Shown: in pieces, positions 40,064-48,821 of the stretch
Position numbering within the stretch: position 1 is the first letter of the stretch
How the letters are laid out: each line of letters begins with the position of its first letter
Origin: UBA11051 sp964390495
GTDB lineage: Bacteria > Armatimonadota > Zipacnadia > Zipacnadales > UBA11051
Reading direction: 5' to 3'
DNA: 64,000 nt
NCBI GenBank assembly: GCA_964390495.1
Contig: CAYMIN010000007.1
Span: 1 to 64,000, forward strand
Notes under the pieces: generated by a model
Databases searched by the model: none
What the model was told of the DNA's origin: nothing
Seen by the model: the letters and a program-made list of their open reading frames with translations, nothing else
Made by a program: the position numbers and the translations under genes

Positions 40064-41122
40064 TCACCAATAATACGTCCGAAAGTCCTCCATTGCCTCG
40101 CACAGCGCCTCCACGTTCTCGGCCGGTGTCGGTGGGTAGATGCCACACAGCAGCTCCAGTCCGCCCGCAGGCGAGCCGAGCTTGCGCACATCCTCCTCGA
40201 TCAGGTCGTGGATCTCCCGGCCGCTGCCGAAGGGCACGATGCTCTGGCGGTCAATATCCAGGCGGATGCACATGCGGCCCTTGACCTCGGCGGCCAGGGC
40301 GTCTATACCGTTGCAGAGGTCCTGCGGGTTGATGACATCAATGCCGCATTTGACGAACTCATCCATCAGCTCCATGATATAGCCGTCGCTGTGCAGGGCG
40401 ACCAGGGCGCCTTTTTCGCGGCACGGCTTGATTAGCTTGGTGTATGCAGGCGTGATCCATTTGGCGAAATCCCACGGGCTGATCATGGAGGCGGTTTGGG
40501 TGCCCAGGTCCTCGCCGAAGTTGATCAGGTCCACATCCATGTCCAGCCACTGGCCCACGATCTTGGCATTGTGCTCCACCAGCATGTCAATGAGGTCTTG
40601 CAGGCGTGGGTCCTCGGTGGCAAAGTCGCACATCAGATTCTCGAAGCCGCGCAGGTAGTACATGCGCATGAACAGGTAGCCGTGGGGGACGCCGCCGGCA
40701 GTCAACTCACCGCGCTCTTTCCGGGCCGCGATATTTCGGCGGTTCGCTTCCCAGTCAACCGGCCCGCGGTCGGCGGTCACCAGCGGGTCGGGCGGCTCGT
40801 ACCTCTCCAGGGCGTCCCAGTCAGCCAGCGGCGCATTCGTTACCACGCCCTCGATGCCGTCAATATCGCTGCGCCAGATGCAGCCCCAGGCATCCTCGAA
40901 ATCCTCGCCGGCGCGATGCCCGGGGCCGAAGTCCCAGTTGTCATAATCGCGCTGCCCCTTTTTGAACTTGGGGAACAGGATCGGGTGCCGGGCCATCACC
41001 TCCTCTATATCATCCCGGAGCTGGTTGTAGGAGGCGCCCGAGATCACGATCCGGCACGGAATCCACTCCGGGCCGGTCATTTCCACAGTGCGCAGATAGT
41101 TTTCGCGTTCCGCAAGTGGCAT
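40064..41122 (-). CDS. Uroporphyrinogen decarboxylase (URO-D) family protein
   Basis: 352 aa from ATG 41122 (CGGAGGG upstream). The TIM-barrel layout and the phrases FGEDLGTQTASMISPWDFAKWITPAYTKLIKPCREKGALVALHSDG and GIDVINPQDLCNGIDALAAEVKGRMCIRLDID fit the URO-D superfamily, but the N-terminal substrate motif of true HemE (RPVWxMRQAG) is absent. Such non-HemE members are often methyltransferases acting on corrinoid proteins, with the H-x-C or H-x-DG site here as LHSDG. Expansion of this family is common in Armatimonadota and Planctomycetes. Substrate unknown. Confidence 0.75.
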   Translation of the reverse strand: MPLAERENYLRTVEMTGPEWIPCRIVISGASYNQLRDDIEEVMARHPILFPKFKKGQRDYDNWDFGPGHRAGEDFEDAWGCIWRSDIDGIEGVVTNAPLADWDALERYEPPDPLVTADRGPVDWEANRRNIAARKERGELTAGGVPHGYLFMRMYYLRGFENLMCDFATEDPRLQDLIDMLVEHNAKIVGQWLDMDVDLINFGEDLGTQTASMISPWDFAKWITPAYTKLIKPCREKGALVALHSDGYIMELMDEFVKCGIDVINPQDLCNGIDALAAEVKGRMCIRLDIDRQSIVPFGSGREIHDLIEEDVRKLGSPAGGLELLCGIYPPTPAENVEALCEAMEDFRTYYW

Positions 41123-41153
41123 GGTTAGCCCTCCGGGAGGTTTAAGCAATCAC

Positions 41154-41190
41154 AGAAAAAAGCCCAGAAAGAAGCCACTGCCTCCTGGGC
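41154..41190 (-). terminator. Terminator (minus) for the third pilin-like gene
   Basis: Minus strand GCCCAG ... CTGGGC then TTTTTTCTG. It lies between the pilin-like gene (ends 41238) and the URO-D gene. Confidence 0.6.
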
Positions 41191-41237
41191 CTGTTACGCT
41201 AAGTTAGCGTTGCGTCGTCGTTTGCCGCCTTTGCCAG

Positions 41238-41912
41238 TCAATCAGTCTTGTCCGCCCGGAAGTTCTCCGTATTCGTCACATACGCCGTCCCCTCGGCCTT
41301 GGCGTGACCGTCAACAAACCCCACATTAGCCATGCCATTATGCCGCGTATAGACCGGATACCAGCAGCTATGGTCGGCAAGCAGATTCGCCAAGGGGCAC
41401 GGGGTTATGACATAGGACATGCCCAGACCCCAGGTGTCGCTCGACTGCCAGGCCGGGCCACTGTCGGCAATCATGATGGTATCAGCCGGCTTTTCCACAT
41501 CGGCCAGTGCCAGACCGCCCAGCGAGTAGCTGATATTGAGATAGGTATAGTTGTAGCCATAGCTGAGGTAGGCCGGGCCGACGTTGAGCGGCGGGTTGAA
41601 GATGAAAGGCCCGGGATAGCTGGGACAAGTGAAAATCCCCCCATGGCCCCCTGCTCCTGACCTCACGTATGGCCAGATGCGAATCTCCCAGGAACCGCAG
41701 TCGTAGATATATGACCCGGGCAGCCGCTCGTCGTAGTCCTGGGCGTACATCACTATGGCCAGGGTCAGTTCTTTGACGTTCGACAGACACGCGGCCTGCC
41801 GCGCCTTCTCTCTGGCCCGGGCGAATACCGGAAAGAGAATCGCCGCCAGGATCGCGATGATCGCGATCACCACCAGCAGTTCGATAAGGGTAAATCCTGA
41901 TCTGCGCCGCAT
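41238..41912 (-). CDS. Pilin-like secreted protein
   Basis: 224 aa from ATG 41912, chosen because RRRSGFTLIELLVVIAIIAILAAILFPVFARAREKARQAACLSNVKEL should start within a few residues of Met; a longer frame from 42077 adds 55 unrelated residues. The middle has YAQDYDERLPGSYIYD and FTCPSYPGPF, and the end NVGFVDGHAKAEG. The helix is nearly identical to the two copies at 33-34.5 kb but the rest differs. Probably exported by a type II or type IV pilus-like system that is not in the window. Confidence 0.78.
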   Translation of the reverse strand: MRRRSGFTLIELLVVIAIIAILAAILFPVFARAREKARQAACLSNVKELTLAIVMYAQDYDERLPGSYIYDCGSWEIRIWPYVRSGAGGHGGIFTCPSYPGPFIFNPPLNVGPAYLSYGYNYTYLNISYSLGGLALADVEKPADTIMIADSGPAWQSSDTWGLGMSYVITPCPLANLLADHSCWYPVYTRHNGMANVGFVDGHAKAEGTAYVTNTENFRADKTD

Positions 41913-42410
41913 CACATTCCTCACCCCTTCAGACCCGATTTGCCTAACCCTAGTATGCGTCACGGCCGGCCCTTTGCCTAGCCGCTGTAGCCGTCTAATC
42001 ACTACCTTCGACAGGCTGGAGCTTGTGCTCTCAAGGTGCGCCCCTGATTCTCGCTGTTTGTACCTCTTTTGTATCATTCTTCATGCCCGCAGTCAACTCC
42101 TGCTGACGACTGCGGTCCTTCACCTGTTTTGTGGGACCTCCCTTGTCCGTTAGGATAGTCCTCCCGCCTGTCGCACCTATTCCTAAACCCCTGGCCCCCT
42201 TCCCTGGTAGGGAAGGGGGAATCAAAGGGGGATAGGTAAAGCCGGCCCCTGTCGCCTGTCCGCGGTGCCATTGTCGGGGGCACATGGCATGTGCCCGGGG
42301 CCTTGGTTGTTGCCGTAGTTCCCTCTCCCTGCGGGAGAGGGCTAGGGTGAGGGCTGCCGTTGCCGTTTTCCTCTCCCCCCGCGGGAACGGTTATTGCTCA
42401 TTCATCCCTG
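41913..42410. repeat. Repeat-filled gap before flhB
   Basis: 498 nt with no gene. It holds CCCCCTTCCCT...AGGGAAGGGGG (about 42193-42222), GGGGGCACATGGCATGTGCC (about 42275-42296), and CCCTCTCCCTGCGGGAGAGGG with AGGGTGAGGG (about 42321-42354), each member of a repeat family found elsewhere here. Confidence 0.55.
42383..42398 (+). promoter_or_regulatory. Sigma-54-like promoter for flhB
   Basis: GGGAACGGTTATTGCT: GG-N10-GC spacing, AACG and TTGCT conserved. The predicted start, about 42409, is only 2 nt before the flhB ATG, and no ribosome-binding site is visible, so the message may be leaderless. Confidence 0.45.
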
Positions 42411-43514
42411 ATGGCAACCGAGGAAAAGACGGAGCAAGCTACCCCCCGGCGCCGCCAGCGGGCCCGCGAAGAGGGCCAGGTCGCCCAGAGCAAGGACCTC
42501 ACCGGCGCCGTCAGCCTGGCCGCCGCCGTCCTCGTCTATAAGCTAGCCGGTTGCGGCATCGCTCAAAACCTCAGCCGGGCCGTGGAGGGGCAGCTCATCG
42601 GTATGGCCGCATTCGCCTTCACTCCACCGGCGCTCTCGGCCCAGGCCTGCCACTGGCTTAGCCTGGTCGCCGGAGCGGTGTTGCCGCTAGCTCTGGCGGC
42701 TCTGGCGGCCGGCCTTACGGCCAATCTTATCCAGACCGGCTTCCTCTTTTCTACCAAGAAGCTCAGCCCCAGCGCCGACAAGCTCAACCCTATCGAGGGC
42801 CTCAAGCGCATATTCTCGCTCAACGGCCTGGTCGAGGCGCTGAAGGGTAGCCTCAAGATCGCCATCGTGGCCGCCATCGCTTATCAGGTCTTCAACAGCC
42901 ATAAGACCGAAGTGCTGGCCTTCCAGCAGATGGAGATTAGTTACGCCCTGGGCCGCATCTCCGACATCATCTTCGCCTTTGCCATCAAGTATTGCCTGGC
43001 GCTGTTGGTCATCGGCGGGGCTGATTACGGCTACCAACGCTGGCAGTACGAAAAGCAGTTGCGCATGAGTCGTTACGAGCTCAAGCAGGAGTTGCGGGAA
43101 CGCGAGGGCGACCCGCTGATACGTGCTCAACAGCGCCGGCGGCGTCGGGCGTTGTTGCAGCAGGGTATATCGGCCCAGATGCCCCAGGCGGATGTAGTGG
43201 TTACCAACCCCACGCACGTGGCCGTTGCCCTGATGTACCGGGGCGATCAGATGCCCGCTCCGCAAGTAGTTGCGAAGGGCCGGGGCGCGGTGGCAGAGCG
43301 GATCAAGAAGCTAGCTCGCACCTATGGGATTGCGGTAGTGGAGGAGCCGGCGACGGCCAGGGCGTTATATGAGGCCACGCGGCTGGGGGAATACGTGCCA
43401 CCGGTGCTATATCAGGCGGTGGCGGAGGTGTTAGCGGCTGTCTATCGCGCCGCCGCCGAGCGCCGGCTCCGCCGCCTGGCGCGCATCCAGCAGCAGCGAC
43501 AACGACAAGATTAA
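42411..43514 (+). CDS. flhB: Flagellar export switch protein FlhB
   Basis: 367 aa from ATG 42411: ATEEKTEQATPRRRQRAREEGQVAQSKDL is the classic FlhB opening. Four membrane spans follow, then a cytoplasmic domain with NPTH at 266-269 (DVVVTNPTHVAVALMYRG), the self-cleavage site used for the hook-to-filament switch under FliK control. The C-tail is Arg-Gln rich. GFLFSTKKLSPSADKLNPIEGLKRIFS is also typical. Longer in-frame extension is repeat DNA. Confidence 0.95.
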   Translation: MATEEKTEQATPRRRQRAREEGQVAQSKDLTGAVSLAAAVLVYKLAGCGIAQNLSRAVEGQLIGMAAFAFTPPALSAQACHWLSLVAGAVLPLALAALAAGLTANLIQTGFLFSTKKLSPSADKLNPIEGLKRIFSLNGLVEALKGSLKIAIVAAIAYQVFNSHKTEVLAFQQMEISYALGRISDIIFAFAIKYCLALLVIGGADYGYQRWQYEKQLRMSRYELKQELREREGDPLIRAQQRRRRRALLQQGISAQMPQADVVVTNPTHVAVALMYRGDQMPAPQVVAKGRGAVAERIKKLARTYGIAVVEEPATARALYEATRLGEYVPPVLYQAVAEVLAAVYRAAAERRLRRLARIQQQRQRQD

Positions 43515-43589
43515 CACGGCCCCCCCCGGGCCACACTCATCTCACAATAAAGTGTCCGCCGCCGTTGTGCCGATCGCCCCATACCCACA

Positions 43590-43605
43590 AGGCACAGTTG
43601 TTGCA
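43590..43605 (+). promoter_or_regulatory. Sigma-54-like promoter for flhA
   Basis: AGGCACAGTTGTTGCA: GGCAC and TTGCA with exact GG-N10-GC spacing. The predicted start near 43617 leaves a 39-nt leader. The FliA-like gene lies downstream and could share this transcript. Confidence 0.65.
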
Positions 43606-43655
43606 GGTAAAGGGGGGCGCTTCATCTCAATCCGCAGTGACAGCTATTATCTGCT

Positions 43656-45830
43656 ATGGAACTATTGCGCAAGACTCTCGACCAAAGTGATCTGATGGTG
43701 GCCGCCGGGGTCATCGCCCTCGTCGCGATGATCATCGTGCCTCTGCCACAGGTCGTCCTCGACATGTTCATCACGCTCAATTTCGCCCTCTCTCTGTGCA
43801 TCCTGCTGGTGGCGATGTATGTCGAGAAGCCCCTGGATTTTTCCATCTTCCCCTCGTTATTGCTGGTTGGCACGCTGTTTCGTCTGGCGCTGAATGTCTC
43901 CTCGACGCGTCTGATTCTGCTCTATGCCGAGGCCGGTCAAGTCATCGAGGCCTTCGGCCATTTCGTGGTCGGCAGCGATCTGGTGGTCGGGCTGATTCTG
44001 TTCTTGATTCTCATCATCATCCAGTTTGTGGTCATCACCAGCGGTTCGCAGCGGGTGGCGGAGGTGGCTGCCCGCTTTACCCTCGACGAAATGCCTGGCA
44101 AACAGATGAGCATTGACGCCGACCTCAATGCCGGCCTCATCAGCGAAGCCGAGGCCCGCGGCCGTCGCCGCCAGATCGAGCGCGAGGCGGATTTCTACGG
44201 CGCGATGGACGGTGCCAGTAAGTTCGTGCGCGGCGATGCCATCGCCGCCATCATCATCGTGGTAGTCAATATCCTTGCCGGCCTGATTATCGGCGTGGTC
44301 CAGCGCCACATGCCCGTCGGCGAGGCCTTGCAGCGCTATGCCCTGCTCACCGTGGGTGACGGCCTGGTCAGCCAGATTCCCGCCCTGCTCATCTCCACGG
44401 CCACCGGTATCGTGGTGACCCGCGCCGCCTCCCAGGACCATCTCGGCAAGGAGGTTATCAGCCAGATTATCGCCCAGCCGCGCGCCCTGATGATCGTGGG
44501 AGTGATGCTGTTTGTCTTCGGCCTGGTGCCCGGGCTGCCCAAGTTCAGCTTCCTGATTGCCGCTCTCGCCGTCGGAGTCATTTCCTGGGTCATCTACCAG
44601 CGCGGCGAACAACAGCCGGAAGAACCCGATGAGCTCTCCGAGGCTCCCCCGCAGGAAGACTTCGAGCAACTGCTGCACATTGACCGCCTCAGTCTCGATC
44701 TCGGCTACAACCTCGTCGGCTTGGTCAGTCCCGTTCCCCCGACCGCAGACCCGGATACCGAGCTGGACGCCCGAGAGCCGGAAAGCGATCTTCTGGCGCG
44801 CATCGCCGGCGTCCGCCGCCAGCTAGGCCAGGAGCTCGGCATCCTGATCCCGCCGGTCCGCATCCGCGATGACATGGCCTTGGCTCCCAACCACTATGTC
44901 ATCAAGCTCAAGGGCGCCGAGGTCGGTAGGGGAGAGGTCTATCCCCGGCTGCTGCTGGCGATGGCTTCCGATCCCACGACCGAGCCGATTGGCGGCCAAG
45001 ATGCTCGGGAACCCGTCTTCGGCCTCCCCGCCAAGTGGCTAGACCCGCAGAATCGCCCGGTAGCCGAGGCCCGGGGCTACACCGTAGTCGAGCCTAGCAC
45101 CGTCATCGCCACTCACCTTTCCGAAATCGCCAAATCCAAGGCCGCCGAACTGCTCAATCGCCAGGATGTGCAAGGGCTTATTGACCGTGTCAGAGAGGGC
45201 GAGCCGGCGGTGGTCGCCGAGCTTATCCCGGAGATGGCCTCGGTCGGCCAGGTCCAGCACGTCCTCCGCAGCCTGCTTCACGAGCGCGTCCCCATCAGGG
45301 ATATGCCCACCATCCTCGAGGCCTTGGCCGATGCCCTCCGCGTCACCGAAGACCTCGAAGAGGCCACCGAGATCGTCCGTCTGGCGCTGGCTCGCGTCAT
45401 CAATGAGCGCTACCGCCAGCAGGACAATCGCGTCTGTGTGATTACGGTTGAGCCTCAGGTCGAGGCCCAGATTGCCGAAAATACTGTTAAGACCCTCCAG
45501 GGCTCGGTTTGCGCTCTGGAGCCGGGGCTGCTACAGCAGATTCTGCAGAGCGCCGGTGCCGCCATCGAGCATCTGATTGCTCTCGGCCATGAGCCGGTGG
45601 TGCTGGCCTCGCCGGGCGTGCGGCGGCATTTGCGGGCCCTGCTGGGGCGCTATTTCCCGGCGGTGGCGGTGCTGTCTCATGCCGAGATCGTGCCCGAGAT
45701 GCAGGTCGAGGCTCTGGGAAGCATTACCATGCCGGGCCCGGCTGACGCTGAGGCCTCCCGGGCCGAATCTGCTGCAGGACCGGCAAGTATCGGAGCCGCC
45801 GCTTCCGCACCGACCATGCAGGCGGCCTAG
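43656..45830 (+). CDS. flhA: Flagellar export gate protein FlhA
   Basis: 724 aa. Eight membrane spans in the first 330 residues, with LFRLALNVSSTRLIL and the FHIPEP-family signature RFTLDEMPGKQMSIDADLNAGLI. The cytoplasmic half (about 350-690) forms the nonameric ring that receives export chaperones: VRIRDDMALAPNHYVIKLKGAEVGRGEVYP and VVEPSTVIATHLSEIAKSKAAELL. The C-terminal 35 residues are Ala rich. No strong ribosome-binding site lies before the ATG. Confidence 0.96.
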   Translation: MELLRKTLDQSDLMVAAGVIALVAMIIVPLPQVVLDMFITLNFALSLCILLVAMYVEKPLDFSIFPSLLLVGTLFRLALNVSSTRLILLYAEAGQVIEAFGHFVVGSDLVVGLILFLILIIIQFVVITSGSQRVAEVAARFTLDEMPGKQMSIDADLNAGLISEAEARGRRRQIEREADFYGAMDGASKFVRGDAIAAIIIVVVNILAGLIIGVVQRHMPVGEALQRYALLTVGDGLVSQIPALLISTATGIVVTRAASQDHLGKEVISQIIAQPRALMIVGVMLFVFGLVPGLPKFSFLIAALAVGVISWVIYQRGEQQPEEPDELSEAPPQEDFEQLLHIDRLSLDLGYNLVGLVSPVPPTADPDTELDAREPESDLLARIAGVRRQLGQELGILIPPVRIRDDMALAPNHYVIKLKGAEVGRGEVYPRLLLAMASDPTTEPIGGQDAREPVFGLPAKWLDPQNRPVAEARGYTVVEPSTVIATHLSEIAKSKAAELLNRQDVQGLIDRVREGEPAVVAELIPEMASVGQVQHVLRSLLHERVPIRDMPTILEALADALRVTEDLEEATEIVRLALARVINERYRQQDNRVCVITVEPQVEAQIAENTVKTLQGSVCALEPGLLQQILQSAGAAIEHLIALGHEPVVLASPGVRRHLRALLGRYFPAVAVLSHAEIVPEMQVEALGSITMPGPADAEASRAESAAGPASIGAAASAPTMQAA

Positions 45831-45837
45831 CGACGGC

Positions 45838-45898
45838 CCCTCACCCCCTAACCCCTCTCCCGGTGGGAGAGGGGTGCCCAAAGGGCGGGGTGAGGGCA
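45838..45898. repeat. CCCCTCTCCC...GGGAGAGGGG palindromic repeat
   Basis: CCCCTAACCCCTCTCCCGG and TGGGAGAGGGG with flanking CCCTCACC/GGGTGAGGG arms. Same family at about 42321, 48848, 52256, 52346, 54261 and 56364. Confidence 0.65.
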
Positions 45899-45959
45899 GA
45901 GGTTAGACAACACACTAGTGCGGGCGCTTCCGTCTGAACAGGAAGGGTGAGGCACCCAC

Positions 45960-46667
45960 ATGGCACACGAATTCGCGCCGGCCAACCGAGACGACCTCTT
46001 CGATGAATCGGCTGCAACTGCGGTGGATCGGCCCGGTCGCGCCCGCTACCAGGACCTGATTGAGCGCCATGCCTACCTGGTCAAGGCCGCAGTCAGTCGC
46101 GTGGACCGGTGCTTGCCGCCGGAGGTTGATCGCGGCGTGCTGGTGGGCCACGCGATCATGGCGCTGATTGACACGGCTTACCGCACGCCCCCCGGTGAGC
46201 TTTTCGAGCAGCAGGCCAAGAGCAACATCTGGAAGAGCATTGTCAAGTGGCTTGGCGACCAGCCCTGGCTTCGCAAGCGCCTCAAGGAGGCCGCCGACAG
46301 GCTCTATGAGGCGTATATCAAGATCAGCCGGCATCTCGATAGCCCGGTCGCCGCCACGCTGTTGGCCCGCGAGTTGCAGGTCACCGAAGCCCAGCTCGAG
46401 CAGTGGCTCAACGAGGTCTGCGCCTATTTCACCGCCTGGCCGCGCAGCTTCCTAGGCGTCGAGACTGGCGCTCACGGCTCCCACCAGGTGGCTATGGCTA
46501 TCGCCAAGCTCCCGCCCAGGGCCCGGCTGGTGGTGACGCTTTCGCATTATGAGGAGCTTAGCCACGACGAAATCGCCCAGATTCTCGATGTCCCGGTCCA
46601 GGAGATCAGCCGCACCTATGCCGAGACCGGGCTGCACTTGCGCGCCCTCCTGGCCGACGCCGCCTAA
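45960..46667 (+). CDS. fliA: FliA/WhiG-like sigma-28 factor (divergent)
   Basis: 235 aa. Region 2: YQDLIERHAYLVKAAVSRVDRCLPPEVDRGVLVGHAIMALIDTAYR, then FEQQAKSNIWKSIVKWLGDQPWLRKRLK, matching the F-x-x-YA-x-x-x-I-x-x-x-I...W-x-PR pattern of FliA region 2.4. Region 3: SPVAATLLARELQVTEAQLEQWL. Region 4: LPPRARLVVTLSHYEELSHDEIAQILDVPVQEISRTYAETGLHLRALL, equivalent to EELTLKEIGEVLGVTESRVSQ. The match is looser than usual, especially in 4.2, but the position behind flhA is the normal place for fliA. It should recognise the TAAA/GCCGATA sites noted. No flgM anti-sigma gene is in the window. Confidence 0.78.
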   Translation: MAHEFAPANRDDLFDESAATAVDRPGRARYQDLIERHAYLVKAAVSRVDRCLPPEVDRGVLVGHAIMALIDTAYRTPPGELFEQQAKSNIWKSIVKWLGDQPWLRKRLKEAADRLYEAYIKISRHLDSPVAATLLARELQVTEAQLEQWLNEVCAYFTAWPRSFLGVETGAHGSHQVAMAIAKLPPRARLVVTLSHYEELSHDEIAQILDVPVQEISRTYAETGLHLRALLADAA

Positions 46668-47279
46668 GTTGTAGGGGCGCAATTGGACATCTCTCTACTG
46701 AGTAGGAAGGAGGCGCGACCGGCGATGGCCTCCTGTCACGGATTAGCCGGTCTGGATGCAACGGCCGGTGCGGGCCGCGGGCGCTGCCAAAACTTTGCCT
46801 CTGCCCGCCGATCCATCAGTCCGCAAAGTGCAGATTCTTTCTAACAACTCAAGCAATGTCTGACTGCGGCCAACATGATGCCCCTACAAACAACACCTTC
46901 CTGGACGACAGGCATTGGGGGTGGCTGCAGCAGGCCCCGGGTCGAGCCGATACTCTGCCTGCTTCGGCCGTTGCGTCAGTTCCTAAAGTGCAACTTTTTC
47001 CCAATAACCCAAGAAATATCCAATCGTGCTTTCGTGACTTCGCCGTTGGCACGATAGCCGTCTCGCCTGTCCTACTACACCATTCAGGACCGGCCAAACT
47101 TTCCCTCAATACTTCTTCGCGAAGCGCCGATATAGATTCAGGACGCCTCCGTCCGCCGGACGCTTGCGTCCAACGGGAGAAGCTTCGAGTTGCCTCCGCC
47201 GATTGCCTAGTTGCCACTGCCTTGTATCTCCGGTCCAGCGGCACTAGGGCGGAAAATGACCCCAACAAGGAGCTTCCGC
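46668..47279. other. 612-nt gap before flgF: direct repeat, palindromes, promoter
   Basis: Holds a pair of diverged 45-nt direct repeats (46816-46860 and 46976-47020, 33 of 45 bases equal, both with TCAGT and AAAGTGCA), a partial three-arm element (about 46889-46916), the ACAGGCGTCTCGCCTGT-type palindrome (47057-47075) and the sigma-28-like site at 47106. No real ORF was seen. Confidence 0.5.
47106..47133 (+). promoter_or_regulatory. Sigma-28-like promoter for flgF operon
   Basis: TCAA, 16-nt spacer, GCCGATAT. Predicted start near 47141, about 140 nt before flgF. Confidence 0.4.
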
Positions 47280-47993
47280 ATGGTCAGAGGCCTGTACGCG
47301 GCCGCTGCCGGCATCAGCACCCAGATCGCCAAGAACGACATCTATGCCGCCAACCTCGCCAATGTCTCCACCGCCGGTTATCGCCGCAGCCGCATCAGCC
47401 AGCAGAGCTTCTCGCCGCTTTTCGCTGCCGAGCAGAGTCCTGACACCTCCCTGCCCGGCGGCCTGGCGGTTTCCTCAGCCGGCCTCGATTTGACGCCCGG
47501 TCCCCTCACTCAGACCGCCGGCGACTTCGACCTCGCGATAGTCGGCCGGGGCTTCTTCTGTGTCCGCACTCCGGCCGGCGAGGCCTTCACCCGCAGCGGG
47601 CAGTTCCACCTTGATACCGACAGCACCGTGGTCACTCGCGACGGCTATCCGCTGCTGGGCACTAAAGGCCCGATCCGCATCACCTCGGGCAAGATGACCG
47701 TAGATGAGCAGGGCCGGGTCTGGGATGGCGACCGCCTGGTGGACAGCCTGCGCCTGGTTGAGTTCCCTGATGGTGCCGGCCTGACCAAGGCGGCGGGTGG
47801 GTTGATTCTCGCCACCGGCCGGCGCCCGGCCGGCGACTACAAGATCGTCCAGGGCGCGCTCGAGGGCTCCAACGTGGAGGCCATGTCGGAGCTGCAGAGG
47901 ATGATGAACGGCCTGCGACTGTATGAGGCCAATGTGCGGGTCCTGCAGGCCCATGATGACAGCATTGCGGTGCTTCTGCAGGAGGCCGCGTAG
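47280..47993 (+). CDS. flgF: Flagellar rod protein FlgF
   Basis: 237 aa from ATG 47280 (AAGGAG upstream). VRGLYAAAAGISTQIAKNDIYAANLANVSTAGYRRSRISQQ and, at the end, ALEGSNVEAMSELQRMMNGLRLYEANVRVLQAHDDSI are the paired rod-hook helices. FDLAIVGRGFFCVRTPAGEAFTRSGQFHLD is typical of FlgF/FlgG. It is placed just before flgG, so proximal-rod FlgF is the best name. The longer frame from 47211 is intergenic. Confidence 0.9.
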   Translation: MVRGLYAAAAGISTQIAKNDIYAANLANVSTAGYRRSRISQQSFSPLFAAEQSPDTSLPGGLAVSSAGLDLTPGPLTQTAGDFDLAIVGRGFFCVRTPAGEAFTRSGQFHLDTDSTVVTRDGYPLLGTKGPIRITSGKMTVDEQGRVWDGDRLVDSLRLVEFPDGAGLTKAAGGLILATGRRPAGDYKIVQGALEGSNVEAMSELQRMMNGLRLYEANVRVLQAHDDSIAVLLQEAA

Positions 47994-48029
47994 CCAACGA
48001 CCGTGCGACGATAAGGAGAAATCTCACCA

Positions 48030-48821
48030 ATGATGCGCGCCTTGTGGTCCGCCGCCAGTGGCATGACGGCCCAGCAGCTCAATGTTGATACTATCGCCAA
48101 CAACCTGGCTAACGTCAATACCGCCGGCTTCAAACGCCAGCGGGTGGACTTCCAGGACCTGATGTATCAGGCCCTGAAGCTGCCCGGTTCACCGGCGGCC
48201 AGTGGTGTCGAGGTGCCCACCGGCATTCAGGTGGGTCTGGGGGTGCGCACCGCCGCCACCACCAAGCTCTTCGCTCAGGGCACCTTCCAGAACACCGGCA
48301 ACCCGCTCGATCTGTGCATTGAGGGCGACGGCTTTTTCCAGGTGCTCCAGCCCAACGGTGATGTCGGCTATACTCGCGCCGGCACCTTCAAGCTCGACAG
48401 CAACGGCAACCTCGTCACCAGTGACGGCTATCCGCTGGAGCCGCCGATTGCCATCCCCACCGATGCCGAGTCCATATCTATCGGCGGTGACGGGACGGTG
48501 GCGGTGATTCTGGCCGGCGATGGCACTCCCCAGGAGATCGGCCAGATTACCCTGGCGCGCTTTGCCAATCCCGGCGGCCTGCTCAATATCGGCCATTCGC
48601 TGTACGCGGCGACGGCTGCCTCCGGCGCCGCCCAGACCGGCACTCCGGGCACTGGCGGGCTGGGCCAGGTCGCTCAGGGCGTCCTGGAGCTGTCCAATGT
48701 CGAGGTGGTCGAAGAGATGGTCAACATGATTACTGCCCAGCGCGCCTATGAGGCCAACAGTCATGCCATCAAGATCGCGGATGAGATGCTGCAGTTGGCC
48801 AACAACGTGAGGCGAGGCTAG
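48030..48821 (+). CDS. flgG: Flagellar distal rod protein FlgG
   Basis: 263 aa. ALWSAASGMTAQQLNVDTIANNLANVNTAGFKRQRVDFQDLMYQ is the canonical FlgG opening, and LGQVAQGVLELSNVEVVEEMVNMITAQRAYEANSHAIKIADEMLQLANNV the end. The length is the family norm. The stop TAG is followed immediately by the ATG of flgA. Confidence 0.97.
   Translation: MMRALWSAASGMTAQQLNVDTIANNLANVNTAGFKRQRVDFQDLMYQALKLPGSPAASGVEVPTGIQVGLGVRTAATTKLFAQGTFQNTGNPLDLCIEGDGFFQVLQPNGDVGYTRAGTFKLDSNGNLVTSDGYPLEPPIAIPTDAESISIGGDGTVAVILAGDGTPQEIGQITLARFANPGGLLNIGHSLYAATAASGAAQTGTPGTGGLGQVAQGVLELSNVEVVEEMVNMITAQRAYEANSHAIKIADEMLQLANNVRRG

Noticed and set aside
46856..47279. Open frame extending upstream of flgF
   Set aside because: It crosses palindromic repeats and the promoter region and has no ribosome-binding site; the real start with AAGGAG is 47280.
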